Source: Minisyncoccota bacterium (GTDB lineage: Bacteria; Patescibacteria; Paceibacteria; UBA9973). From it: a stretch of DNA of 5,121 nucleotides. Location: assembly GCA_028696935.1 (NCBI GenBank), contig JAQVGE010000078.1:1-5121 (forward strand), given 5' to 3'. This document shows positions 5,087-5,121 of this stretch, one piece after another. The first letter of the stretch is position 1; each line of letters opens with the position of its first letter. The translations under genes and the position numbers were made by a program. The notes under the pieces were generated by a model, which saw only the letters and a list, made by a program, of their open reading frames with translations, made no database searches and was not told where the DNA came from.

Positions 5087-5121
5087 CTAATGAGATTATG
5101 GAACGAGTAAACTCATAAATC

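Noticed and set aside
1..5121. CRISPR array, tRNA, rRNA, insertion sequence or attachment site
   Set aside because: No repeat-spacer pattern, cloverleaf, transposase or direct-repeat-bounded insert was found.

Overview
The window is AT-rich bacterial DNA, roughly one third G+C by eye. It carries five protein genes and one probable small RNA gene. I infer a member of the Patescibacteria (Candidate Phyla Radiation) or a similar small-genome, low-GC bacterium. The grounds are compact gene spacing, very short leaders, no Shine-Dalgarno sequence before any of the five starts, and this mix of genes (P-type ATPase, two VTT-fold membrane proteins, a short MazG, an RsiV-like anchored protein). Nothing in the window fixes the taxonomy. 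Promoters are of the ordinary sigma-70 type: all five minus-strand promoters have a perfect TATAAT. That argues against Bacteroidota, which also lack Shine-Dalgarno sequences. The genetic code looks standard: Trp is TGG and the visible stops are TAA or TAG.

Layout. Positions 1-2349 (minus) hold the first 783 codons of a large P-type cation-transporting ATPase that runs off the left edge. Positions 2350-2613 are a divergent intergenic region. It holds the ATPase promoter, a compact transcription unit on the minus strand (promoter, about 70-nt structured RNA, strong intrinsic terminator), a perfect DnaA-box 9-mer, and the promoter of the plus-strand DedA gene at 2614-3246. The DedA gene meets a convergent TVP38/TMEM64-like gene (3193-3786, minus), and their coding ends overlap by 54 bp. 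Upstream on the minus strand are a terminator hairpin, a small MazG-type nucleotide pyrophosphohydrolase (3877-4185), a 27-bp AT palindrome, and a membrane-anchored DUF3298/RsiV-like protein (4253-5068). Each minus-strand gene has its own -10 box, so they look like separate transcription units and not one operon.

Function. Four of the five proteins are membrane-embedded or membrane-anchored (cation pump, two putative lipid or ion translocators of the VTT fold, an extracytoplasmic anchored domain). The fifth is a cytoplasmic NTP house-cleaning enzyme. No shared pathway can be shown. The most notable item is the unannotated small RNA at about 2401-2471. Next are the altered ion-site residues of the ATPase and the start codons placed at, or within a few bases of, the predicted transcription start.
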